A stretch of DNA of 15,655 nucleotides. It comes from Clostridia bacterium. Its GTDB lineage: Bacteria > Bacillota_A > Clostridia > Christensenellales > Aristaeellaceae. The notes beneath the pieces are model-generated. The model ran no database searches and had not been told where the DNA came from. It saw only the letters and a program-made list of their open reading frames with translations. The DNA lies in the NCBI GenBank assembly GCA_017430945.1, contig JAFRMB010000102.1, positions 1 through 15,655 of the forward strand. Direction: 5' to 3'. Made by a program: the position numbers and the translations under genes. The first letter of the stretch is position 1. Every line of letters begins with the position of its first letter. Shown here piece by piece: positions 6,354 to 12,718 of the stretch.

Positions 6354-6956
6354 ATGAAAAAACTGCTGGCCCTGATGCTTGCATGCCTTCTGCTCGCAGT
6401 GAATGCTGCCGCATATGCCGAGTTCAACGCGGACGATTTCAGTGCGATCTTCGATGAAGGCATCTTTGGCGATGATGAGCTTTCCGACGATGATTTCGAT
6501 GAGGACGATCTCGAAGGATCGGACGACGATGAGAGTTACGAGGTCACCTTCGATGACGGCGGCTACAACGGTGAGTGGGTCAGCGTGGACGACCTGCAGA
6601 TCGAGTTCTTCCTGCCGGAAGGCTGGCGTGCGGGAGAGGCTGCCGAAGACGAGTACTACTTTGCGGAGAGCCCTGACGGCGCCGCGGAGCTCGGCATCGT
6701 CGTCTATGACGATACCTTTGACGGCGGGGAACTGTCTGACTGGGCGGAGGCGAACGTGGATGACGCCTACACCCTGGGCACTGCAAACGGACTTGACGTC
6801 GCCGTGATCAACGATACGGACGTCGGCCGCCTGCTGATCCTGATACCCGCCTCGGATTGCGTCATCGGCTTCAATTTCCATCGTGACAGTGAAGCGGCGC
6901 TGTCGAACAGCATGGCGCTGAAGATCGCGGGCACCTGTACCGAGCTTTGGCCGTAA
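6354..6956 (+). CDS. Small secreted acidic protein of unknown function
   Basis: 200 aa. A clear signal peptide (MKKLLALMLACLLLAVNAAA, cleavage near AYA|EF at 22/23) is followed by an extremely acidic stretch (about residues 26-62, mostly D, E, S and F, with repeats such as DDFS, FDEG and DDDFDEDD). A more ordinary alpha/beta region follows (about 72-200), with VDDLQIEFFLPEGW at 78-91, a pattern seen at the start of small extracellular domains of unknown role. There is no lipobox cysteine at the cleavage site and no sortase motif. The acidic stretch could bind calcium or simply be disordered. The start is supported by AAGGAG 9 nt upstream. It has its own promoter and is not obviously part of an operon. 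I do not recognise the family. Confidence 0.75.
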   Translation: MKKLLALMLACLLLAVNAAAYAEFNADDFSAIFDEGIFGDDELSDDDFDEDDLEGSDDDESYEVTFDDGGYNGEWVSVDDLQIEFFLPEGWRAGEAAEDEYYFAESPDGAAELGIVVYDDTFDGGELSDWAEANVDDAYTLGTANGLDVAVINDTDVGRLLILIPASDCVIGFNFHRDSEAALSNSMALKIAGTCTELWP

Positions 6957-7014
6957 CGGCACGGCTCGCAGCATCAGGTGCGGTCTAACGTACCGGATCG
7001 CTTTGGATATCGAT

Positions 7015-7049
7015 GCACATCGGCCGGGCTTGTGGCCCGGCCGATGTGC
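7015..7049 (+). terminator. Long perfect hairpin, likely terminator of the acidic protein gene
   Basis: GCACATCGGCCGGGC/GCCCGGCCGATGTGC, a 15-bp perfect stem with a 5-nt loop (TTGTG), 58 nt after the stop. It is followed by GTTTATG, only a weak T-run. A single GC-rich hairpin of this strength is most simply a terminator. Confidence 0.7.
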
Positions 7050-7313
7050 GTTTATGCGCCGTTCATGCGAGGATGCCGTCGGATGGCAGTCGTTCGGGCT
7101 GCGCGATCTTCTCGCATGTGCACGCTTTGTCCGGACAGACACCGTACTGGATCAGGACCGTGATGATCCGATGAGCCGTTTCAGTGCGACAAGCCGCTCC
7201 GCTCTGTGCTGCGCTGTATCGATTTCCGGCGCAAGGTGCGGACAGGCTGAAGGGTCCGACTGAGGGAGGCGGCTATTCCCCCGTCAGAGCTCGATATGAT
7301 TATGCATTTTGCG
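7050..7313. other. Intergenic stretch without a recognisable gene
   Basis: I see no coding pattern, ribosome binding site or promoter that holds together here. The only symmetrical element is TGTCCGGACA (7129-7138), a perfect 10-nt palindrome. Confidence 0.5.
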
Positions 7314-7334
7314 GCAGGCGATCCTGCTTTTTTT
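7314..7334 (+). terminator. Short hairpin with T7, possible second terminator
   Basis: GCAGG/CCTGC with the loop CGAT, followed directly by seven T (7328-7334). The stem is short (5 bp) but the U-tract is perfect. It lies just upstream of the lacI-family promoter and would insulate it from upstream transcription. Confidence 0.6.
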
Positions 7335-7364
7335 ATGCGCCATGACGCATTTTGTGGCAGCCCC

Positions 7365-7393
7365 TTGCAATTTTCAGCGAAATAATGTATACT
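7365..7393 (+). promoter_or_regulatory. Promoter of the LacI-family regulator gene
   Basis: TTGCAA (7365-7370), exactly 17 nt, then TATACT (7388-7393). The expected start is near 7400, about 47 nt before the ATG and directly at the edge of a LacI-type operator. Confidence 0.7.
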
Positions 7394-7403
7394 CAAGATG
7401 CTT

Positions 7404-7417
7404 CGAAATCGTTTTAG
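7404..7417 (+). promoter_or_regulatory. Probable LacI-family operator, autoregulatory
   Basis: CGAAATCGTTTTAG fits the LacI/CcpA-type pattern TGnAAnCGnTTnCA at 7 of its 10 fixed positions, including the central CG with flanking AA and TT. It covers about +4 to +17 of the predicted transcript, a classic position for autorepression by the product of the gene it precedes. Confidence 0.5.
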
Positions 7418-7446
7418 ACCTGCGTGCGCTTCGGGAGGGAAAGAGG

Positions 7447-8472
7447 ATGACAGTGACGATCAAGGACGTCGCCCGGCAGTGCGGCATGTCCATCTCCACG
7501 GTCAGCAAGGTGTTCAACGCTTATCCCGACATCAGCCAGGAGACGCGCAACGAGGTGCTGCGCGTGGCACGGGACATGGGCTATCAGCCGAATGCGCTGG
7601 CGCGGGCGCTCAAAACGAACCGGTCCTATAACCTCGGCGTTCTGTTCGTGGATGAGAACATCAGCGGTCTGACGCATCCTTTTTTCGCGGCGATGCTCAA
7701 CGCTTTCAAGGCGCGGGCGGAGATGCTGGGCTACGACATCACCTTCATCAACCACAATATCGGCACCATGTCGATGACCTATCTGGAGCACTGCAGATAT
7801 CGCAATGTAGACGGCGTTTGTCTGGCATGCGTCGATTTCTATTCCAGCGAAGTGGCGGAACTCATGAACAGCGATATCCCGACCACGACGGTGGACCACA
7901 TGTTCGAAGGCCGGGCCTGTGTGTTTTCGGACAACCTTGCCGGCATGCGGATGCTGGTGGACCACGCGGTCTCCAAAGGACATCGCCGGATCGCTTATAT
8001 CCACGGGCAGCGCAATTCCGTCGTCACCGAAAAGCGCATCGCCGCCTTCCGCAGGAGCATGGCTGCACATGGACTGGAGGTGCGGGAGGACTATATACTT
8101 GAGGGCCGTTACGATGACGTTGCCCATACCCGGCGCCTCACGTCGCAGCTGCTGCAGCTCCCCGAGCGCCCGACCTGTATCCTCCTGCCGGATGACGCCT
8201 CCTGGCTGGGCGCGCTGGAGGCGGCGACGGCGCTGGGCTTTCGCGTGCCGGACGATGTCTCCTTTGCCGGTTACGACGGCATCCGCCTCACGCAGCAGCT
8301 GCATCCGAAGCTGACGACCATCCTTCAGGACGCCGAAGCCATGGGCCAGGAGGCAGCGCTGCTGCTGATCGACCGGATCGTCAATCCCGGGACAGAGGTC
8401 GGCGAGCCGACGCTGGTGCCCGTTCGCCTCATCGAGGGCGAGACGCTCGGACCGGTGCCTGTGGAGGCGTGA
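7447..8472 (+). CDS. LacI/GalR-family transcriptional regulator
   Basis: 341 aa, the usual length for the family. Residues 4-24 (TIKDVARQCGMSISTVSKVF) are the LacI helix-turn-helix with the hinge region after it (PNALARAL at about 51-58). Residues 60-330 are a periplasmic-binding-protein-like ligand domain (typical blocks: LGVLFVDE, HPFFAAML, GHRRIAYIHG, PDDVSFAGYDG). The ligand cannot be told from sequence; a sugar or nucleoside is usual. No transport or catabolic gene lies next to it, so it acts on distant genes or only on itself. The ATG at 7447 has GGAGG 8 nt upstream; the frame is open further up, but that part holds the promoter and operator. Two terminators follow (8539-8573 and 8598-8627). 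Confidence 0.92.
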   Translation: MTVTIKDVARQCGMSISTVSKVFNAYPDISQETRNEVLRVARDMGYQPNALARALKTNRSYNLGVLFVDENISGLTHPFFAAMLNAFKARAEMLGYDITFINHNIGTMSMTYLEHCRYRNVDGVCLACVDFYSSEVAELMNSDIPTTTVDHMFEGRACVFSDNLAGMRMLVDHAVSKGHRRIAYIHGQRNSVVTEKRIAAFRRSMAAHGLEVREDYILEGRYDDVAHTRRLTSQLLQLPERPTCILLPDDASWLGALEAATALGFRVPDDVSFAGYDGIRLTQQLHPKLTTILQDAEAMGQEAALLLIDRIVNPGTEVGEPTLVPVRLIEGETLGPVPVEA

Positions 8473-8538
8473 CAACGTTTTAGAGCAGCGGAAACATGGC
8501 TCAGTGCTGACGGGCGTCATCGATGCCGAAATCAAAAG

Positions 8539-8573
8539 ACGCTGCCCATGCCGATCGCTCGGCTGGGCAGCGT
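8539..8573. terminator. Strong hairpin, probably bidirectional terminator
   Basis: ACGCTGCCCA/TGGGCAGCGT forms a 10-bp stem, continued by GCCG/CGGC after one bulged T. On the plus strand GTTCTCTCTGT follows (end of the lacI-family gene). On the minus strand CTTTTGATTTC follows, so it can also stop transcription from the HTH gene at 8788-9174. Confidence 0.75.
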
Positions 8574-8597
8574 GTTCTCTCTGTCGTCCGACAGAGG

Positions 8598-8627
8598 CCG
8601 CGGGTCACGCGCCTGCGGTCTTTCTTT
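8598..8627 (+). terminator. Second intrinsic terminator after the lacI-family gene
   Basis: CCGCGGGT/GCCTGCGG (8 pairs including two G-T wobbles, loop CACGC), followed by TCTTTCTTT. A small hairpin (CTCTGTC/GACAGAG, 8579-8596) sits directly before it. Confidence 0.55.
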
Positions 8628-8787
8628 GGTCATGAGGATATGAGGGCAGAGGCCGATATGACCGTGGGATGTCGGATCCGGCAGCCCGGTCCCGTGACGG
8701 CCCGGACTGTCGGATCCGCTGTGACAAGGCGTGGCTCGGCCTGTAAGATCGCGCCAAGGCGGGCAGCTCCTGCCTGTGTTGGAGCCG
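8619..8787. other. Non-coding stretch with an 11-nt direct repeat
   Basis: TGTCGGATCCG occurs at 8670-8680 and again at 8708-8718. Each copy contains the palindrome CGGATCCG. Otherwise I see no gene here. Confidence 0.4.
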
Positions 8788-9174
8788 CTACAGGATCACA
8801 GACAGCCTGCGCCGGCACGCGCGGCATACGAATTCCTGATAGATGCTGTCCGAGACGTCCGTGTCCTTGTACCAGTGGTGTCTGCCGTCGAGCGCATCCG
8901 GACAGGGCGTGTACCATTCTGCCTCCATGATGGGTGGCATATCGTCACTCTCGGGAAGCTCGCCTTCGTCAGGTGTCTGCGCGAAGAAGTCTGACAGCTC
9001 GGTGCAGCCCAGTACGGACATGATTGCGCCGATCTCCCGAAGCGAGACATAGTCCAGCGTGCTGTCGCAGTATGCCAGGATCCTTTCACCGGGGATCCCG
9101 CTGGCCAGCGCGAGCGCTTCCACGGTGACGTGCTTCTCTTCCAGAAGGCGATCCAGTCTGCAGGTGATCGTCAT
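8788..9174 (-). CDS. Small Cro/CI-type HTH protein with a possible zinc-binding tail
   Basis: 128 aa. Residues 6-63 look like an XRE-type helix-turn-helix (RLLEEKHVTVEALALASGIP, then a helix pair ending LGCTELSDFF). The tail carries C91, H99/H100 and a C117-x2-C120 pair within FVCRACRR, which could bind one zinc ion; no known family name comes to mind. The HTH match is partial: the recognition helix is plausible but the domain is divergent, so DNA binding is inference. The start is uncertain: the ATG at 9174 is 12 nt after GGGAG, whereas the ATG at 9186 sits right beside it. I prefer 9174 because the fold begins there. The stop is TAG. It is monocistronic, divergent from the glycine riboswitch unit and convergent with the lacI-family gene. 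Confidence 0.72.
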   Translation of the reverse strand: MTITCRLDRLLEEKHVTVEALALASGIPGERILAYCDSTLDYVSLREIGAIMSVLGCTELSDFFAQTPDEGELPESDDMPPIMEAEWYTPCPDALDGRHHWYKDTDVSDSIYQEFVCRACRRRLSVIL

Positions 9175-9275
9175 CGGGCGATGCATCTCCCTTCCATTTG
9201 CGGATGACAGGGCCGGTGCCCAGTATAGTGCATTTAAGCTTTGTCGTACAGGATCCTGTGCGGCATCATCACTTT

Positions 9276-9304
9276 ATTATAACAGAGAAAGGCTTGCGGT
9301 GCAA
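9276..9304 (-). promoter_or_regulatory. Promoter of the small HTH gene
   Basis: TTGCAC (9299-9304), exactly 17 nt, then TATAAT (9276-9281) on the minus strand. Transcription would start near 9269, about 95 nt before the coding start. A second possible -10, TATACT (9222-9227), has no good -35. Confidence 0.6.
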
Positions 9305-9394
9305 TCCCCGGTTTTGACGCGTTTCAGATGCAAGGGACCTCTGAGGGACGATATGCGCGATGCATGCGGACCGAAAGGCTTTACATGCATTTTA

Positions 9395-9423
9395 TTGACT
9401 TGATGTCCGGCGGGTGCTATAAT
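9395..9423 (+). promoter_or_regulatory. Promoter of the glycine riboswitch-glyA unit
   Basis: TTGACT (9395-9400), exactly 17 nt, then TATAAT (9418-9423) with TGC directly before it, an extended -10. The transcript would begin near 9430, just ahead of the first aptamer. Confidence 0.85.
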
Positions 9424-9444
9424 CCGGAAAAGTGAATACAGCCG

Positions 9445-9658
9445 TTGATGCTTGCAGGAGAGCGGACAGATTCCGGCTGCGGCGGCCCTGAGGGCCGGCG
9501 ACCGGCGTCCCGCCGAAGGGGATACACTCTCAGGCTTTCCCGTTGGGGAATGAGGACTGTAGGCGGATGGCACTCTGGAGACGCCCGGGCAGACCGGGGG
9601 CCGAAGGTGAAAGCAGGCAGAGCCTGCGAAGCTCTCAGGCAAAAGGACAGAGCAGACA
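9445..9658 (+). promoter_or_regulatory. Tandem glycine riboswitch (two aptamers)
   Basis: Two copies of the glycine aptamer core are visible. Aptamer 1: GGAGAG (9457-9462), CGCCGAAGGGG (9511-9521), CTCTCAGG (9527-9534). Aptamer 2: CTCTGGAGA (9572-9580), GCCGAAGGTGAAAGC (9600-9614), CTCTCAGGCAAAAGGACAGA (9632-9651). The linker between them is about 37 nt. This is the gcvT-type architecture in which two domains sense glycine. It precedes a terminator and glyA, so it probably controls transcription into glyA in response to glycine. Whether glycine turns the gene on or off cannot be read with certainty. Confidence 0.95.
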
Positions 9659-9695
9659 CATCATTCATGGGTCGTGCCCATGGACGAATGTCATG

Positions 9696-9727
9696 CGGCC
9701 GGACGCTTGGGTCCAGGCCGGTTTTTT
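9696..9727 (+). terminator. Expression-platform terminator of the glycine riboswitch
   Basis: CGGCCGGAC and GTCC-A-GGCCG form a 9-bp stem with one bulged A and the loop GCTTGG, followed by G and six T (9722-9727). A second hairpin, CATGGG/CCCATG (9666-9682), lies between the aptamers and this stem and may belong to the alternative fold. A further GGCCGG copy just after the T-run (9731-9736) could also compete. Confidence 0.8.
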
Positions 9728-9829
9728 ATGGCCGGCCCGCGAGCGGCTGTGTGCAGTCGTTGAACGCTGCGGTCACGATGGAAAACGTCTGCCGTCTGGC
9801 AGGCGAAAGCGCAACAGGAGGAAGAAGAC

Positions 9830-11077
9830 ATGGTTCAGCAGGGCATGGAGTTTTTGCAGCGGTATGATCCCGAGATCGGCGGAATGATGGCAAAGGAGCT
9901 GGGGCGGCAGCGCCGGAATCTTGAGCTGATCGCTTCGGAGAACATCGTCTCCGAAGCTGTCATGGCGGCGATGGGATCGGTGCTCACCAACAAATAAGCC
10001 GAGGGCTACCCGGGACACCGCTACTACGGCGGGTGCGTGTACGTGGATCAGATCGAGAGCGTGTGCATAGAGCGCGCAAAGCAGCTGTTCGGCGCGCGGT
10101 TCGCAAATGTGCAGCCCCACTCCGGTTCTCAGGCGAACCAGGCCGTCTACTTTGCGCTGTGCCAGCCGGGCGATACTGTCATGGGCATGGACCTGTCCTG
10201 CGGCGGGCACTTGACCCACGGCGCGAAGGTGAGCTTCTCCGGCAAGCTGTACAACGCCGTCTCCTATGGCTGCGACCCTGCTACGGGGCTCATCGACTAC
10301 GACCAGCTGCGCGAACTGGCCATGAAGCACCGCCCCCGGATGATCATCGCCGGCGCCTCCGCCTATCCGCGCGTCATCGATTTTGAGAAGTTCAGCCAGA
10401 TCGCGAAGGAATGCGGCGCCTACTTGATGGTGGACATCGCGCACATCGCAGGCATGGTGGCCGCGGGCGAGCATCCCAGCCCGATGCCCTATGCCGATGT
10501 GGTCACGACGACCAACCACAAAACGCTTCGCGGCCCGCGCGGCGGCATGATCCTCACCAACGATCCCGACATCGCCAAGAAGATCAACAGCGCCATCTTC
10601 CCGGGCGGACAGGGCGGCCCGCTGATGCACGTGATCGCGGCCAAGGCCGTGGCGCTGGGCGAGGCGCTGAAGCCCGAGTTCAAGGCCTATCAGCATCAGA
10701 TCGTCCGGAACGCGGCAGTCATGGCGGATACGCTGACGGCAAACGGCGTGAAGCTCGTCACCGGCGGCACGGATAATCACCTGATGCTGGTCGATCTCAG
10801 AGACGAGGACATCAGCGGCCGGGAGCTTGAGGAGCGCCTTGATTCCGTGCGCATCACCGTCAACAAGAACAAGATCCCAGGCGATCCCCGGTCTGCCAGG
10901 GAGACCTCCGGCATCCGCGTCGGCACGCCGGCTGTCACCGCCCGCGGTTTCAAGGAAGCAGAGGCGCGCGAGGTCGGCGAACTGCTGGCTATGGCCGCAC
11001 GGGATTTTGAGGCAAAAAAGAGCGAGATCGTCGAACGCGTGGACGTGCTTTGCAAGCGATTCCCGATCTACGAATGA
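9830..11077 (+). pseudogene. glyA: Serine hydroxymethyltransferase, frame interrupted by a single in-frame TAA
   Basis: SHMT converts serine and tetrahydrofolate to glycine and 5,10-methylene-tetrahydrofolate using PLP. From the ATG at 9830 (AGGAGG 8 nt upstream) to the TGA at 11077 the frame is 416 codons, the normal family length, with no frameshift. Codon 56 is TAA (9995-9997), within [20 protein letters not shown]; the family has a conserved Tyr there (Tyr55 in E. coli), part of the active site. All other motifs are intact: [15 protein letters not shown], the PLP lysine in [11 protein letters not shown], and [10 protein letters not shown] near the C-terminus. Taken literally, the cell would make a 55-aa peptide; a restart at GTG 10037 would give a 346-aa protein lacking the N-terminal arm and essential tyrosines, unlikely to be active. 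A TAC/TAT to TAA change or a sequencing error is the simplest explanation. The glycine riboswitch directly upstream supports the identity. Confidence 0.9.
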
Positions 11078-11152
11078 TCCGTCCCGCTCCGGGACGCGAT
11101 CGGATGTGCGCGACGCAGCTGTGCATGTGCCTATAAACACAAGGAAATGCGG

Positions 11153-11190
11153 ACCGCCCGGATCCTCGAGTTATCGAGGATCCGGGCGGT
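11153..11190. terminator. 17-bp perfect hairpin between convergent genes, bidirectional terminator
   Basis: ACCGCCCGGATCCTCGA/TCGAGGATCCGGGCGGT with the loop GTTA, lying between the convergent glyA and PLD genes. The plus side is followed by ATCTCTGTCTG and the minus side by CCGCATTTCCTTG; neither has a long T-run, but the stem is very strong. A perfect 14-nt palindrome, TGATCCGCGGATCA, follows at 11200-11213. Confidence 0.75.
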
Positions 11191-11266
11191 ATCTCTGTCT
11201 GATCCGCGGATCAACTGCGGATCGCATGGCTCGAACAGGAGGACCGGCTTTGGATCTGCCGGGCTT

Positions 11267-12712
11267 CTACAGCAGGTTCCTGAAAGGCTGAAGCAGTGCC
11301 CCCATCGCATACATGGCGATCCGCTTCCACAAAGGGACCTGGGCGACTGCATCGCCCTCGGGAAATGCGGGCGCGCTGTCGTCGGTGATCTCACGACAGT
11401 CGCCGTGGAGTGCGTCCAGATACCCCCTCAGGCGGGCGTTGATCTCAGGGCTCCGGATGACGAGCATCAGCTCGGTATCGATATAGGCGCTGCGCATGTC
11501 CTGATTGAAGGAGCCGATGACGGAGATCCGGTCGTCGATGGCGGCGGCCTTTCCATGATAGGAGTCGCCCCGATACTTCTCGAGGAGATGAACGCCGGTC
11601 GACAGTACGCCGGTGCGGTGATACAGATAATCGCTGCCCGCCACCACGTTGGCGCCGGTGTTCACGGCGTTGACCATCAGCGTAAGGGGCACCTGAGCGG
11701 CGACCCCGGACAGCGTACTGCGCATGTAGCCGTTCAACACGGCGTAGGGAGAGTGGAGCACCACGTCCCGCTTCGCGCGGCGCATCAACGCGGCGAGCTG
11801 GCAGAAGGCGGCGGGCTGCTTGGCGTAGATGGTCGTGGGATTGGCGATCAGCCATACGCCATGTGTGGGCACGGTGACGCTTTCGAGCGCCAAGGGCGTG
11901 AACAGCTCCGGACGCTTGGCGCGCAGGCCTTCCAGCTGGTCGGACAGGCTGTCGTACACCGCCTGACAGCGGGCGTCGCTCAGCGCGTCGACCAGATGGA
12001 CGCTCGTCTCCTCGTGTGACCACATGCCCTCGAAATAGGCGCGAAGGGCGAACAGACTGCTGTCCGCGCTGCCGTCGCTGTTCCAGACGAGCACCTCGCG
12101 ATCCAGACTGCGTACCGGCGTTTCATAGTCGCCGAGGAACTTGTCGAACATATTGCGCCCGCCCAGTATGAAGGCGGTGTCATCCACGATGACGTATTTG
12201 TCGTGCATGCGCCCCATGTGCTTCCAAGGGGTGAGCGGCGAGATGAGGTTGTAAAACCGCACTTCGACATTGGGATGCGCCGCCACGGCGCGGAACAGGT
12301 CCGCGCCCATGTGATCCAGCCGACCGGCGATGCCATCGACCAGGAAGCGCACGCGGACCCCCTGATCGGCCTTCGCCATCGCGGCAGCCAGTATGTCGCG
12401 GGTGCTCCGGCCGTCGTGGCATTCGTAGGTGACGATGACGATCTCCTCGCGGGCCTGTTCGATGAGCTGTATGCGGGCGTCCAGACCGTCCGTGCCGCGT
12501 TCCAGGAGCATCGCCCGGTCGCCGGTGGTGATGTCGCGCTGCATTTCGTCGGCCCGCTGCTCTGCCTGGACCAGCAGGTCCGCACCCGGCGCGGGAAGGA
12601 CGGCAAACGGCGCGTATCCCGCGATGACATGGAAAAGGACGAACGCGATGACGAGCCGTATCGCTCCCCGCAGGACGCGCCCGAAGGGCGAGCGCCTTCT
12701 TTGTCTTTTCAT
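11267..12712 (-). CDS. Phospholipase D superfamily protein, cardiolipin synthase-like
   Basis: 481 aa. One N-terminal transmembrane segment (about residues 16-40) anchors it. Two PLD active-site HKD motifs are present: H170-x-K172-x4-D177 in RMHDKYVIVDD followed by GGRN, and H386-x-K388-x4-D393 in SYHGKAAAIDD followed by GSFN. Two HKD motifs on one chain and membrane anchoring fit bacterial cardiolipin synthases and other transphosphatidylating PLDs, but it lacks the double N-terminal membrane hairpin of classical ClsA, so the substrate is not certain. The ATG at 12712 has GGAGAGG about 9 nt upstream and lies 6 nt after the lysozyme stop; it is the third gene of the rluF-like/GH25/PLD operon. 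The stop is TAG, and a strong bidirectional hairpin lies downstream. Confidence 0.87.
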   Translation of the reverse strand: MKRQRRRSPFGRVLRGAIRLVIAFVLFHVIAGYAPFAVLPAPGADLLVQAEQRADEMQRDITTGDRAMLLERGTDGLDARIQLIEQAREEIVIVTYECHDGRSTRDILAAAMAKADQGVRVRFLVDGIAGRLDHMGADLFRAVAAHPNVEVRFYNLISPLTPWKHMGRMHDKYVIVDDTAFILGGRNMFDKFLGDYETPVRSLDREVLVWNSDGSADSSLFALRAYFEGMWSHEETSVHLVDALSDARCQAVYDSLSDQLEGLRAKRPELFTPLALESVTVPTHGVWLIANPTTIYAKQPAAFCQLAALMRRAKRDVVLHSPYAVLNGYMRSTLSGVAAQVPLTLMVNAVNTGANVVAGSDYLYHRTGVLSTGVHLLEKYRGDSYHGKAAAIDDRISVIGSFNQDMRSAYIDTELMLVIRSPEINARLRGYLDALHGDCREITDDSAPAFPEGDAVAQVPLWKRIAMYAMGALLQPFRNLL

Positions 12713-12718
12713 GTCGCT

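Noticed and set aside
8476..8486. CGTTTTAGAGC resembles the start of a Cas9-type CRISPR repeat
   Set aside because: Only one copy, no spacer-repeat periodicity and no cas genes nearby; better explained as part of a LacI-type site.
9778..9867. Short open frame (29 codons) overlapping the glyA start
   Set aside because: No ribosome binding site or conservation that I can see; likely chance.
9995..9997. Genome-wide reassignment of TAA to tyrosine to explain the glyA stop
   Set aside because: TAA ends the acidic secreted protein gene and the GH25 gene at the expected positions in the same window.
10037..11077. A separate 346-aa SHMT gene starting at the GTG 10037
   Set aside because: No ribosome binding site, and it would lack the N-terminal arm and catalytic tyrosines; the same frame continues upstream to a well-placed ATG, so it is the distal part of one interrupted glyA.
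9773..11140. Long open frame on the minus strand opposite glyA (455 codons)
   Set aside because: A typical shadow of a GC-rich gene: no ribosome binding site or known domains, while the plus strand encodes a clear SHMT.
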